Source of the DNA: Parabacteroides goldsteinii DSM 19448 = WAL 12034
Lineage (GTDB): Bacteria; Bacteroidota; Bacteroidia; Bacteroidales; Tannerellaceae
DNA length: 64,000 bases
Reading direction: 5' to 3'
NCBI RefSeq assembly: GCF_000969835.1
Contig: NZ_KQ033913.1
Location: 1,379,716-1,443,715 of the forward strand
Shown in pieces: positions 9,076-18,348 of the stretch. Position 1 is the first letter of the stretch. Each line of letters starts with the position of its first letter. The position numbers and the translations under genes are program-made. The notes beneath the pieces are model-generated. The model had not been told where the DNA came from and did no database searches. It saw nothing but the letters and a program-made list of their open reading frames with translations.

Positions 9076-10098
9076 CTAATGAAGAATTTTATATAATAAT
9101 TCCTTGAGCAGATCAGCATCAGATGCGGAAGAATTATCTACCCCTTTCGATCTGGCATCGGTAGTCCGGATATCACTTATCAGATTAAAAACTTTCATAG
9201 CCGGATAATTTCTCAATCCGGTCATATAATCTTTTACCTGAAAAGTTCCTCTTAATCCTAAGGCTGTCATCAATCCAGTTTCCGATCTGTCTTTCGTATA
9301 ATAACAAATCAACAGGTTGGAGAAATAATTAAAAATTACAGGAAGGGTCATCTGTATAGGATTACTCTTGGGGTTCTTTTCAAAGTACTGGGCAATCCGG
9401 TTTGCTTTTAAAACATCCTTTACAGCAAGTGCTTTTATTAACTCAAAGTTATTGTATTCTTTACTGATTCCTATATTCTGTTCTATCAGTTCCGGAGTGA
9501 CGCGTTTTGGAGCCTTTTCAGGCAAGATCAATACCAGCTTGTCCAATTCCTTACTTAGACGGCTTAAATCGTTTCCAAGGAAGTCTGAGAGCATTTGAGC
9601 GGCCTTCTGATCGATTCCTATGGAACGTTGCTGCATAAATGAGACGATAAACCCCGGCATTTTATAATCCGGAATCTTTTTCGATTCGAATAGAATCCCG
9701 TTCTTTTCGGTTGCAGCGGCCAATGTTTTCCGCCTGTCCAGATTCTTATACTTATAGTTAACAACCAGCACAGTCGACTTAAGCGGATTTTTCACATAGT
9801 TGGTCAGCAATTCTATATCACGGACCAACTGGGCTTCCCGCACAACCACCAACTGATATTCCGACATCATTGGAAACCGGCGGGCTGCATTTATAATCAT
9901 AGCCGCATCCGTATCCGCCCCATACATAATCATCTGATTAAAGTCGCGCTCGGATTCGGCAAGCACATTTTCAATAAGCAGGTCTGTTATCCGATCCATA
10001 AAGAAAGGTTCTTCACCCATTAATATATAAACGGGCTGGAACTTCTTGGCCACGATATCCCGGCATATTTCTTCAAACGTATTTTCTTTTTTTGCCAT
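9076..10098 (-). CDS. holA: DNA polymerase III delta subunit
   Basis: 340-residue clamp-loader delta subunit, which opens the beta clamp. The N-terminus has the family's AAA+-like YILMGEEPFFMDRI in place of a functional Walker A motif, followed by the collar region typical of HolA (QMTLPVIFNYFSNLL). Length is normal. It follows amn with a 16-nt gap, so both may be on one transcript. Confidence 0.93.
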   Translation of the reverse strand: MAKKENTFEEICRDIVAKKFQPVYILMGEEPFFMDRITDLLIENVLAESERDFNQMIMYGADTDAAMIINAARRFPMMSEYQLVVVREAQLVRDIELLTNYVKNPLKSTVLVVNYKYKNLDRRKTLAAATEKNGILFESKKIPDYKMPGFIVSFMQQRSIGIDQKAAQMLSDFLGNDLSRLSKELDKLVLILPEKAPKRVTPELIEQNIGISKEYNNFELIKALAVKDVLKANRIAQYFEKNPKSNPIQMTLPVIFNYFSNLLICYYTKDRSETGLMTALGLRGTFQVKDYMTGLRNYPAMKVFNLISDIRTTDARSKGVDNSSASDADLLKELLYKILH

Positions 10099-10114
10099 AA
10101 TAAAGACTTAATTA

Positions 10115-10891
10115 TTACCAACTAAAACGGATGTGGCGTACCGTTTTCTTCTCATCTATGATCTGATGGAGTGCTTCAATACCCAATTTCACATGTTCCG
10201 GAGCAAAGCTACGGGTAACGATACGGTCGCTGGCTTCTGTTTTCACACCGTCTTCCTCCATCGGCTTATCCGAGATCATCAGTAAAGCACCGGTCGGAAT
10301 CTTGTTTGCAAAGCCGGCAGTGAGTAATGTGGCGGTCTCCATATCTATGCCGGTCGCATGTGTCCGCTTCAAATAATCTTTGAATGCCGTATCATATTCC
10401 CAGACACGCCGGTTGGTTGTATAAATCGTCCCGGTCCAGTAATCTTTTCCCTGGTCGCGGACAGCAGAAGAGATGGCACGCAACATGGAAAAAGCGGGAA
10501 GCGAAGGTACCTCCGGCGGCAGATATTCATTGGAAGTTCCTTCTCCACGGATCGCTGCAATCGGAAGAACATAGTCTCCCAGATTATTAGCTGTTTTCAA
10601 TCCTCCGCATTTTCCCAGAAACAGCACAGCCTTGGGGGTTACAGCCGATAAAAGATCCATGATCGTTGCAGCATTTGCACTTCCCATCCCGAAATTAATG
10701 ATAGTAATACCTTCGGCCGAAGCATTCGGCATCGAGCTTTTCAGTCCGAGTATAGGAACATTAAAATTCTCGGCAAATAGTTCTACGTATTTGGTAAAGT
10801 TCGTGAGTAGTATATACTTATCAAAATCTTCCAGCTTACGTTCCGTATAACGAGGTAGCCAATTTTCAACGATTTCTTGTTTTGTTTTCAT
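10115..10891 (-). CDS. amn: AMP nucleosidase
   Basis: 258-residue short-form AMP nucleosidase, which cleaves AMP to adenine and ribose 5-phosphate. It belongs to the nucleoside phosphorylase fold: GKCGG loop (about residue 93), ATGIDMETATLL purine/ribose-binding motif and a catalytic aspartate in MISDKPM. It lacks the long N-terminal domain of the enterobacterial enzyme, which is usual in Bacteroidetes. Its promoter (TATATTTG, minus strand, 10938-10945) lies in the 58-bp gap shared with the divergent HsdR_N gene. Confidence 0.9.
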   Translation of the reverse strand: MKTKQEIVENWLPRYTERKLEDFDKYILLTNFTKYVELFAENFNVPILGLKSSMPNASAEGITIINFGMGSANAATIMDLLSAVTPKAVLFLGKCGGLKTANNLGDYVLPIAAIRGEGTSNEYLPPEVPSLPAFSMLRAISSAVRDQGKDYWTGTIYTTNRRVWEYDTAFKDYLKRTHATGIDMETATLLTAGFANKIPTGALLMISDKPMEEDGVKTEASDRIVTRSFAPEHVKLGIEALHQIIDEKKTVRHIRFSW

Positions 10892-10949
10892 AAATCATTA
10901 CCTTTGAGGGTATAATTATTGTGTATAATATAAACGACAAATATAATAA

Positions 10950-11402
10950 ATGCTGTCATTAAACTTACCAACATTCGCTGCGAAAGTAAAGGAAAAAGAC
11001 GGGAAACACACTATATTCGATCCCGTACGCCGCAAATATGTTGCACTGACTCCTGAAGAATGGGTCCGCCAACACTTTGTAAATTATCTGATTACGCATA
11101 AAGGATATCCCAAAGAACTATTAGCAAATGAAGTTCCATTAAAATTAAACGGAACATCCAAACGATGCGATTCAGTCGCATACAACCGCTTTTTAGCCCC
11201 TTTAATGATCGTAGAGTACAAAGCCCCCACCATTGAGATAACGAGTGCTGTATTCGATCAGATAGTACGTTACAACATGGTGCTGCATGTACGTTACCTC
11301 GCAGTCAGCAACGGCATCAGCCATTTCTGCTGTAAAATAGACTACGAAAATTTCACTTATTCTTTTCTGGAAGGTATCCCTGAATATAAAGAGCTGGAAT
11401 GA
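10950..11402 (+). CDS. Solitary HsdR N-terminal-like (HSDR_N) protein
   Basis: 150-residue protein resembling the N-terminal nuclease domain of type I restriction R subunits. A PD-(D/E)xK-like pattern is visible: an aspartate in KRCDSVAYN (about residue 75) followed by IVEYKAP (E and K about 90-92). No helicase, methylase or specificity gene is adjacent, so it is not a restriction system. From memory, similar genes sit beside holA in many Bacteroidetes, suggesting a housekeeping DNA role. Function unproven. Confidence 0.8.
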   Translation: MLSLNLPTFAAKVKEKDGKHTIFDPVRRKYVALTPEEWVRQHFVNYLITHKGYPKELLANEVPLKLNGTSKRCDSVAYNRFLAPLMIVEYKAPTIEITSAVFDQIVRYNMVLHVRYLAVSNGISHFCCKIDYENFTYSFLEGIPEYKELE

Positions 11403-11533
11403 GAAAAACAGATAAGAAGAGACAATAGCTTTATTCTTATTTACCTGAAAACAGACAGATAAACAAATATTACATTTTTTACACAAAGCATCTCCCCTTA
11501 TCCTTCAACGTATGGTTGCCGGACAAGGGTTCG

Positions 11534-11800
11534 TCAGCCCAACCAGTGACTGTAATTCCTTATCAAAAATTTAGTTTGAAATATATGCGGCATCATGCAG
11601 ACCTTATATTCAGTTGTTCCTTCCTGTTCCCCCGCAAAAACAGAATCGGAAGCAACCGGAATTAATCGGGTCGCATTATCAGTTTGAAAAAACTGGCTTA
11701 TTTCACCTGTGACAACAGGCAAACACAAAAAAGCCAACACTCCCAGGAGCATTGTCATCCAAAATTCTGAAGTATATATAGTAATAAACTGGTATAGCAT
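11534..11800 (-). CDS. Small putative membrane protein, unknown
   Basis: 88-residue reading frame with one hydrophobic segment (about residues 14-30, MTMLLGVLAFLCLPVV) and a polar tail. I recognise no family. It is supported by a close match to the Bacteroidetes promoter directly upstream (TTTG, 19 nt, TATGTTTG at 11827-11856) and by an inverted repeat immediately before the ATG. Coding status is likely but not certain. Confidence 0.45.
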   Translation of the reverse strand: MLYQFITIYTSEFWMTMLLGVLAFLCLPVVTGEISQFFQTDNATRLIPVASDSVFAGEQEGTTEYKVCMMPHIFQTKFLIRNYSHWLG

Positions 11801-11856
11801 TTCCGTATGTTAACAATTATACGGAACAAACATAGCAATATTTATTTAATAAACAA
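11801..11856 (-). promoter_or_regulatory. Promoter plus start-codon-proximal inverted repeat
   Basis: TTG (11854-11856) and TATGTTTG (11827-11834) on the minus strand, 19 nt apart, form a consensus promoter. Next to it, TTCCGTAT (11801-11808) and ATACGGAA (11819-11826) form an 8-bp inverted repeat abutting the -7 box and ending at the ATG. It could be an operator or an RNA hairpin covering the ribosome-binding site. Confidence 0.55.
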
Positions 11857-11893
11857 ACATTTACAGAATAAATATTGCTATTAGGAGTATTTT

Positions 11894-12076
11894 TTATAAA
11901 ACAGAAGCGGTTCTGTTATGATAGATAGCGATAGAATCGATTCTCGGCGTATCCGCTTTATGGATATACACTGAATTATCAATCCCATGGATCGGCTGGC
12001 TGATTTCTTCTTTTTCATTGAAAAGAAGAGAGTAACCCAGTATGACTGCAAAAAAAGATAAAATCAACGGCTTCAT
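11894..12076 (-). CDS. Very small single-pass membrane protein, unknown
   Basis: 60-residue frame starting MKPLILSFFAVILGYSLLF, that is, an N-terminal membrane anchor or signal sequence, with a short polar remainder. I use the ATG at 12076; the in-frame extension begins at a TTG. It lies in the same orientation as the 88-residue membrane protein. No family recognised; it may be a chance reading frame. Confidence 0.35.
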   Translation of the reverse strand: MKPLILSFFAVILGYSLLFNEKEEISQPIHGIDNSVYIHKADTPRIDSIAIYHNRTASVL

Positions 12077-12270
12077 AATCTTGCTCAATTTTTATGTCTC
12101 TATTAGCTAAGATGTAATAAGAACGAAAAATGCTGCATGATATTACATAGGAAAGTACATTTTATTCGTTTTTCTATAGAAAATTTGTTGAAATTCAGGT
12201 TTCAGAACTATATAATAAATTGGGTATATGTATTTTATATGGCTTTTTAATAAATAGAACAGAAAAGAAA

Positions 12271-12302
12271 AAAGGGAAGAAAACTTTAATTTTCCTCCCT
12301 TT
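12271..12302. terminator. Terminator of the nqr operon
   Basis: Stem AAAGGGAAGAAAA / TTTTCCTCCCTTT with one wobble pair, 32 nt past the nqrF stop, followed on the minus strand by a T-rich run. Confidence 0.75.
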
Positions 12303-12333
12303 CCGTTATGTAGATCTATAATCGACCTTTCAA

Positions 12334-13623
12334 TTATGCACCGAAGTCATCGAAATGTAACATTTCACGAGGTACACCCAGATTGTCAAGCATATTTTCT
12401 ACAGCTTTCGACATCGGGCCCGGACCACACATGTAGTATTCGATATCTTCCGGAGCTTCGTGATCCTTCAGATAAGTATCGTAAATTACCTGATGAACGA
12501 AACCGGCTGTATATTTTACTCCGGCTGCATCAGCAGCTGGATCAGGACGGTCAAGCGCCAGATGGAATGTGAAATTCGGGAATTCCTTTTCTATTTCCAG
12601 GAAGTCCTCCAGATAGAACACTTCGTTCAAAGCACGTGCACCATAGAAATAAGACATCTTGCGATCTGTAGTCTTCAGTGTCTTAGTCATGTGCATAATC
12701 TGAGCACGCAACGGAGCCATACCGGCACCACCGCCGACCCACATCATTTCTCTCTTAGAGTCGAAGATCGGATGGAAATCACCGTAAGGACCGCTCATTG
12801 TTACCTTGTCACCCGGTTTCAGGGTAAAGATATAAGAAGAAGCGATACCCGGCATTACATCCTGGAATCCAGGACCCTGTTCTCTCGGTTTGAAAGGAGG
12901 AGTAGCGATACGTACAGTCAACATGATACGGTCGCCTTCAGCAGGATAGTTAGCCATTGAATAAGCACGGATAGTCGGTTCAGTGTTCTGGCACTTCAAG
13001 CCGAACAAACCGAAGTTCTTCCATGCTGGCAGGTAACCTTCACCGATCAGATCTTTATCGATATCCTTGTCATAATCCATCGTATATGCAGGGATCTTGA
13101 TCTGGGCATAAGAACCCGGAACGAAATCCATGTGTTCACCCTTAGGCAATGCCACGATAAACTCCTTGATAAAAGTAGCCACGTTCTTGTTGCTGATCAC
13201 TTCGCATTCCCATTCTTTTACACCGAATACTTCATCAGGAACTTTGATTTTGATATCTTCTTTTATTTTCGTCTGACATCCCAGTCTCCAATGATCCTTG
13301 ATCTGCTTACGGGAAAAGAAACCAACTTCCGTAGGAAGAATGTTTCCGCCACCTTCCGGCACCTGGCAACGACACTGCCCGCAGCTACCGCTACCACCAC
13401 AAGCAGATGACAGGAAAATACCTTCGCTCTGAAGTGTATTCAATACGGTTCCCCCGATAGGAACGTCGTATTCCTTCTCTCCGTTAACAACCATCCTCAC
13501 ATTGCCCGATGGTATTAATTTTGCTTTCGCAAATAAAAGCGCACCTACAAGGATCAGTGTAATCACCAGGAATACAACCGCTCCCACTGCAATGGTAAGT
13601 CCGCCCGACATTAATATAATCAT
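12334..13623 (-). CDS. nqrF: Na+-NQR subunit F (NADH-oxidising flavoprotein)
   Basis: 429-residue entry subunit of the sodium-pumping NADH:quinone reductase. An N-terminal membrane helix (about 8-30) is followed by a [2Fe-2S] ferredoxin domain (cysteines in CGGSGSCGQCRC and RLGCQ), an FAD domain (RAYSMANYP) and an NADH domain (GGGAGMAPLRA, YMCGPGPM). It takes electrons from NADH in the cytoplasm. Last gene of the six-gene nqr operon. Confidence 0.97.
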   Translation of the reverse strand: MIILMSGGLTIAVGAVVFLVITLILVGALLFAKAKLIPSGNVRMVVNGEKEYDVPIGGTVLNTLQSEGIFLSSACGGSGSCGQCRCQVPEGGGNILPTEVGFFSRKQIKDHWRLGCQTKIKEDIKIKVPDEVFGVKEWECEVISNKNVATFIKEFIVALPKGEHMDFVPGSYAQIKIPAYTMDYDKDIDKDLIGEGYLPAWKNFGLFGLKCQNTEPTIRAYSMANYPAEGDRIMLTVRIATPPFKPREQGPGFQDVMPGIASSYIFTLKPGDKVTMSGPYGDFHPIFDSKREMMWVGGGAGMAPLRAQIMHMTKTLKTTDRKMSYFYGARALNEVFYLEDFLEIEKEFPNFTFHLALDRPDPAADAAGVKYTAGFVHQVIYDTYLKDHEAPEDIEYYMCGPGPMSKAVENMLDNLGVPREMLHFDDFGA

Positions 13624-13650
13624 CTTTATTTTTGTTTAATGCGTTAATAC

Positions 13651-14268
13651 TTAGATCTTAAGTCCGGAGAAGCACATAAATGCCATACCCATCAGACCGG
13701 TAATGATAAAGGTGATACCCAGCCCTTTCAAAGGCTTTGGAATATCTGAATAAGCTAATTTTTCGCGGATTGCAGCCATACCAACGATAGCCAGCATCCA
13801 ACCGATACCAGAACCTAAACCGTATACAGTAGCAACTCCCACATTAGGAAATGCTCTTTGTTGCATAAACAGAGATCCACCCAGGATAGCACAGTTTACA
13901 GCGATCAGCGGCAAAAAGATACCCAGAGAAGCATACAGGGCCGGAGCAAACTTTTCTACAACCATTTCAACCAACTGCGTAAATGAAGCGATGATGGCAA
14001 TGAAAATGATCAGTGAAAGGAAACTCAGGTTCACACCTGCATATTCAGCGCCCAACCAGCTCATGGCGCCTTCTTTCAAAATATAATTTTCGAGCATATA
14101 GTTAATCGGTAACGTACATACCAGGATGAACGTTACAGCCATACCCAATCCTAAAGCAGTCTTTACGTTCTTGGAAACAGCCAGGAAAGAACACATACCC
14201 AGATAGTATGCGAAAATCATGTTGTCTACGAAGATCGAGCGGACAAACGTGCTTAAATATTCTTCCAT
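13651..14268 (-). CDS. nqrE: Na+-NQR subunit E
   Basis: 205-residue membrane subunit with about six helices. With NqrD it forms the membrane core of the pump. Cysteines known to hold an Fe/[2Fe-2S] centre at the NqrD/E interface are conserved in LGMCSFLA and AVNCAILGG. 25 nt separate it from nqrD. Length and motifs are normal for the family. Confidence 0.96.
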   Translation of the reverse strand: MEEYLSTFVRSIFVDNMIFAYYLGMCSFLAVSKNVKTALGLGMAVTFILVCTLPINYMLENYILKEGAMSWLGAEYAGVNLSFLSLIIFIAIIASFTQLVEMVVEKFAPALYASLGIFLPLIAVNCAILGGSLFMQQRAFPNVGVATVYGLGSGIGWMLAIVGMAAIREKLAYSDIPKPLKGLGITFIITGLMGMAFMCFSGLKI

Positions 14269-14293
14269 TCTATTATTCGTTTAATAGTTTGCA

Positions 14294-14923
14294 TTAATTT
14301 TCTTGAAGTTCTTTGTTCTTTGAACGGTGAACCCATATAATCACGGCAATTACGATCAAAGCCATCGGAGGCAGAATCATCAAACCGTTGTTTACATAGC
14401 CGAAGTCGTAGAATGCCTGCGGAATCACCTGGAATCCAAGCAACGTACCTGAACCAAGCAATTCACGGAAGAAACCTACGATCACCAGAATCAAACCATA
14501 TCCAAGACCATTACCGATACCGTCCAGGAAAGACTCCCACGGACCGTTACCCAGGGCGAATGCTTCCAGACGTCCCATCAGGATACAGTTAGTAATAATC
14601 AGACCAACGAACACAGAAAGCTGTTTGTTCACATCATAGGCAAACGCTTTCAAGACTTCACTTACGATAGTTACCAGCGCAGCAACAACAACCAACTGTA
14701 CGATAATACGGATACGGTTAGGAATTGTATTACGCAGTAACGAAATAATCACGTTGGCAAAAGCCACAACAGCCGTCACGGAAATACCCATAACAATAGA
14801 CGGCTCAAGTTTAGATGTTACAGCCAGTGCAGAACAAATACCCAACATCTGAACGATAACAGGGTTGTTTTTGCTCAACGGGCCTAACAGTACTTCTTTA
14901 TTTTTACTTGACATTAATCCCAT
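14294..14923 (-). CDS. nqrD: Na+-NQR subunit D
   Basis: 209-residue membrane subunit, paralogous to NqrE with inverted topology. Cofactor-ligand cysteines are visible in LGICSALAV (about residue 30) and IITNCILMGR (about 112). It lies 3 nt after nqrC, so translation is probably coupled. Confidence 0.96.
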   Translation of the reverse strand: MGLMSSKNKEVLLGPLSKNNPVIVQMLGICSALAVTSKLEPSIVMGISVTAVVAFANVIISLLRNTIPNRIRIIVQLVVVAALVTIVSEVLKAFAYDVNKQLSVFVGLIITNCILMGRLEAFALGNGPWESFLDGIGNGLGYGLILVIVGFFRELLGSGTLLGFQVIPQAFYDFGYVNNGLMILPPMALIVIAVIIWVHRSKNKELQEN

Positions 14924-14926
14924 CTT

Positions 14927-15724
14927 TTACTGATTTTGCGAGGTTAAAAACTTAACATAACCACTCAGGCTATTAAATAACATATGGTCAACCCCCTGAC
15001 TAGTGATCGTACCACCTGAAATACCGTCCACATAATCCTGTCCGGCAACGCTTTTACCCGGCTTAACTACAGCTATGGATTTGAAAGATCCGTCCATAAA
15101 CAGCTTCTTACCTTTAAACTCGTTACTAAATGCAGGTTTTGCGATCTCAGCACCCAAACCTGGAGTTTCCCCCTGATGGCTGAAGTCTGCACCAAAAACA
15201 GTATTCTTATCCGAATCTACAGAAATATACCCCCATAACGGACCCCAAAGACCCGCTCCGGACAAAGCCATGATATATTTTGTTTCACCATTAACATTTG
15301 CCACATATACTGGGTGTTGATCGGCTGTTGCAGTAAAAGCATCCCCTTCAACTTTCTCTCCGTTTTCATTAACAAGGAAAGCTTCCTTGATCAATTCACC
15401 ATATTTCGCTTTAGCCTCATTGGCCGGAACCGAAACATTGATAGAACGCAAGATCTGCTGTCTCTTATCATTATCTTCATTTTCTTTCTGGAAACTTCTC
15501 AGTGACTGTGAAGTGAAAGCCAACACAACCGCTACCAGAAGAACCATTACAGATGCATATATTATAGTATATGCATTACTATCTCTGTTCATACCACCTT
15601 TCTTTTCTGGTTTGATCTCTTCAAAATCTGAAGAAGGGGCTGCACATAAAGGGCATACATCCGGAGCTTTGTCTCCTTCGTGGATATAACCGCAAACTTT
15701 ACATTTATATTTTTTAGTTGCCAT
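14927..15724 (-). CDS. nqrC: Na+-NQR subunit C with N-terminal rubredoxin domain
   Basis: 265 residues. Residues 1-44 are a rubredoxin-like iron domain (C8, C11, C24, C27; CKVCGYIHEG and DVCPLCAAP) as in rubrerythrins. Residue 45 onward, beginning MNRDSNAY, looks like an ordinary NqrC: membrane helix (about 53-70) and a periplasmic FMN domain with the flavinylation motif DGISGGTITS, where T239 would carry FMN. The motif has Gly where SGAT is typical. The frame runs through both parts without a break. The rubredoxin part would be cytoplasmic, on the other membrane side from the FMN domain. An internal start at 15592 could yield a standard NqrC. Confidence 0.93.
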   Translation of the reverse strand: MATKKYKCKVCGYIHEGDKAPDVCPLCAAPSSDFEEIKPEKKGGMNRDSNAYTIIYASVMVLLVAVVLAFTSQSLRSFQKENEDNDKRQQILRSINVSVPANEAKAKYGELIKEAFLVNENGEKVEGDAFTATADQHPVYVANVNGETKYIMALSGAGLWGPLWGYISVDSDKNTVFGADFSHQGETPGLGAEIAKPAFSNEFKGKKLFMDGSFKSIAVVKPGKSVAGQDYVDGISGGTITSQGVDHMLFNSLSGYVKFLTSQNQ

Positions 15725-15732
15725 ACTCCTTC

Positions 15733-16941
15733 TTATTTATTCAGTTTTACACGATTGATTCTTCTGTTAATGTTTGCTTCAACTACATAATAGTCAATCA
15801 GCGGAGCAAATACGTTCATCAACAGGATAGCAAGCATCATACCTTCAGGATAACCCGGGTTCAACGCACGGATAATGATAGCCATAGCACCTACAAGGAA
15901 ACCATAGATATATTTACCTGTTTCAGTACGAGCAGATGTTACAGGGTCTGTAGCCATAAATACGGCACCGAAGGCAAAACCACCTAAGAACAAATGATCC
16001 AGAGGAGATACACACATAGCAACAGTTGTTCCGATCATATTGAAGATAGCGGCCATAAACGCACCACCCACAAACACAGAAACCATTGTCTTCCAGCTGG
16101 CAATACCAGTGTACAGCAATATCACAGCACCGATCAGGATAGCCAATACGGAAGTTTCACCGATAGAACCCGGAATCAATCCCAGGAACATATCCCAGGT
16201 TGAAATCGGCTGACCTAATACGTCAACTGCCTGGAACGAACCGATCATTTCTTTACCGGCGATAGCAACCTGTCCCAGCGGTGTTGCACCAGAGAAACCG
16301 TCAACTACCTGTCCGGCACCCATACCGAATGTATCGGCAGTGCGAACGAATACCTGGTCGCCAGACATGGCAGCCGGATATGCAAAGAACAGGAAGGCAC
16401 GGGTAACCAATGCAACGTTAAATACGTTGTAACCTGTACCACCAAATACTTCCTTGGCAAAAACAACTGCAAAAGCCGTAGCCACAGCAATCATCCACAG
16501 CGGAGTATCGATGGGAACAATCATCGGAATCAATATACCGGAAACCAGGAAACCTTCCTGAATTTCTTCTTTTTTCACCTGGGCAACAGCAAACTCGATA
16601 CCCAGACCAACTACATACGAAACAATAATCTTAGGTAGTACGGCCAGAAAACCGAAGATGAAGGTCATCAAAAATCCCGGATCAGCACCAACAGCCAGAT
16701 TGTGTTGATAGCCGACGTTGTACATACCAAAAAGCAAAGCAGGCAACAAAGCGATAATAACCACAGTCATAGTACGCTTAGAATCGATATAGTCGTGAAT
16801 ATGCACGCCTGATTTCGAAGTGGTGCTCGGAACAAATAAGAATGTTTCAACACCTTCGAATACAGAACGGAACATCGCCAGCTTTCCGCCTTCCTCAAAG
16901 TTAGGCTTAATCTTGTCGAGGTAATTCCTTAACGCTTTCAA
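15733..16941 (-). CDS. nqrB: Na+-NQR subunit B
   Basis: 402-residue membrane subunit with about ten helices that carries covalent FMN and riboflavin and forms part of the sodium path. The FMN attachment motif DGFSGATPLGQ places FMN on T220. The frame opens with TTG at 16941 (KALRNYLDK follows); an in-frame TAG lies three codons upstream and no earlier ATG exists, so TTG is probably the real initiation codon. 22 nt follow nqrA. Confidence 0.96.
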   Translation of the reverse strand: MKALRNYLDKIKPNFEEGGKLAMFRSVFEGVETFLFVPSTTSKSGVHIHDYIDSKRTMTVVIIALLPALLFGMYNVGYQHNLAVGADPGFLMTFIFGFLAVLPKIIVSYVVGLGIEFAVAQVKKEEIQEGFLVSGILIPMIVPIDTPLWMIAVATAFAVVFAKEVFGGTGYNVFNVALVTRAFLFFAYPAAMSGDQVFVRTADTFGMGAGQVVDGFSGATPLGQVAIAGKEMIGSFQAVDVLGQPISTWDMFLGLIPGSIGETSVLAILIGAVILLYTGIASWKTMVSVFVGGAFMAAIFNMIGTTVAMCVSPLDHLFLGGFAFGAVFMATDPVTSARTETGKYIYGFLVGAMAIIIRALNPGYPEGMMLAILLMNVFAPLIDYYVVEANINRRINRVKLNK

Positions 16942-16963
16942 TGTATTCTAATTTTTTATGTTA

Positions 16964-18313
16964 TTAATTCATTTCCTTGTATAACAGATCCAATCCCTGA
17001 CGTACGATCTTCTGGATCTCAATCTTGGATGTGTCAACAAATTCACAAAGTGCAAAATCTTCCGGAGCAACTTCATAAATACCCAGATTTTCCATTTTAT
17101 CAATATCGAAAGCGATAATAGCTTTCAACAGGTATTCAGGATAAATGCTCATGGGGAACACTTTTTCATATTCATTCGACATGATCATGGCACGTTTGCC
17201 ACCCTTGATACGGGCATCAATTACATACTCTTTGCTTTTAGGAGCCAGCCATGTAAAGAAAGAGTGACTTACACTGTATTTTCCAAACCCGGGAGTTGCC
17301 CAACCAAAGAAGTCGTAAGTTTTGTCTCCTTCCGGAATCACAGTGATCTGGTTATCATAAGCACCCAGATAATCGTCCTTACGAACTTTAGTACCGGTCA
17401 GCACGTTACCGCTGATAATACGGAGGTCTTCCTTGCCTTCCATGATCTTTCCTGAAACAAGACTGTTGATCGTACAACCGGAAATAGTCTTGATATAACC
17501 TCTTTCTGTTGTTTCAGAACCGGTTAATACGACTAAACGGCTGAAATCAGCCACGCCTTTATTGAACAGGCGACCGATAACGATCACATCTGCCGGGTTT
17601 ACTACCCAAACAACTTCCGACTTGTTGACAGGCTTGATATGATTGATCTGCACACCTACGTTTCCAGCAGGATGCGGACCTTCAAACTCAACTGTTTCAA
17701 CTCCTTTCACGTTCACGGTAGAACCATTTCTGACACCGACATACACTTTACCTTTGGTAAGTTTTGCCAATGCATCCAACCCGGTCTGGAAATCAGCTTC
17801 CTGTCCTTTCAGGATGAAATCGAAATTCGGGACCAACGGTGCAGAATAGAAAGCCGACACAAAAATGTCGCGCGGTTCATCTGACGGCGTAGCTACGATA
17901 TCGTACGGACGCTGTTTGATAAAAGGCCACATACCACCATTGAGCAGGGCTTCTTTTACCTCTTCACTCTTCAGTGAAGACACATTTTTCTTGCCGAAAT
18001 CTTCATATTCGATCTGCGTATCCGGCTTAACAACGATGCTAAGCACTTTACGCTTCTCTCCTCGGTTTACGGCAGTTACTTCGCCACTCACGGGCGAAAC
18101 AAACTTGATCTCCGGGCGGTTCTTATCGATCATCAATACAGAACCGGCTTTGACTTTTTCTCCTACTTTGGCAACAACTTTGGGGGTAATACCGTTATAA
18201 TAGTCGGGAACGATAGCATAGCTATCACTTTTCCCGGCGTTTAGCAGTACTTCCGAAGCTTTACCCTTCAGATTAATGTCTAAACCCTTTTTAATCTTAA
18301 TCACATTTGCCAT
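16964..18313 (-). CDS. nqrA: Na+-NQR subunit A
   Basis: 449-residue peripheral cytoplasmic subunit associated with quinone interaction. It begins MANVIKIKKGLDINLKGKA, typical of Bacteroidetes NqrA, and has the biotinyl-lipoyl-like and SLBB-like regions of the family. First gene of the operon; a TACTTTTG promoter element (minus strand, 18349-18356) lies 35-42 nt before it. Confidence 0.96.
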   Translation of the reverse strand: MANVIKIKKGLDINLKGKASEVLLNAGKSDSYAIVPDYYNGITPKVVAKVGEKVKAGSVLMIDKNRPEIKFVSPVSGEVTAVNRGEKRKVLSIVVKPDTQIEYEDFGKKNVSSLKSEEVKEALLNGGMWPFIKQRPYDIVATPSDEPRDIFVSAFYSAPLVPNFDFILKGQEADFQTGLDALAKLTKGKVYVGVRNGSTVNVKGVETVEFEGPHPAGNVGVQINHIKPVNKSEVVWVVNPADVIVIGRLFNKGVADFSRLVVLTGSETTERGYIKTISGCTINSLVSGKIMEGKEDLRIISGNVLTGTKVRKDDYLGAYDNQITVIPEGDKTYDFFGWATPGFGKYSVSHSFFTWLAPKSKEYVIDARIKGGKRAMIMSNEYEKVFPMSIYPEYLLKAIIAFDIDKMENLGIYEVAPEDFALCEFVDTSKIEIQKIVRQGLDLLYKEMN

Positions 18314-18348
18314 GATACAACTAAAATTGTTTATATGTAATTTTCCCG

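Noticed and set aside
10950..11402. Fragment of a broken type I restriction system
   Set aside because: The frame is intact with normal start and stop, and no other restriction-modification remnants flank it.
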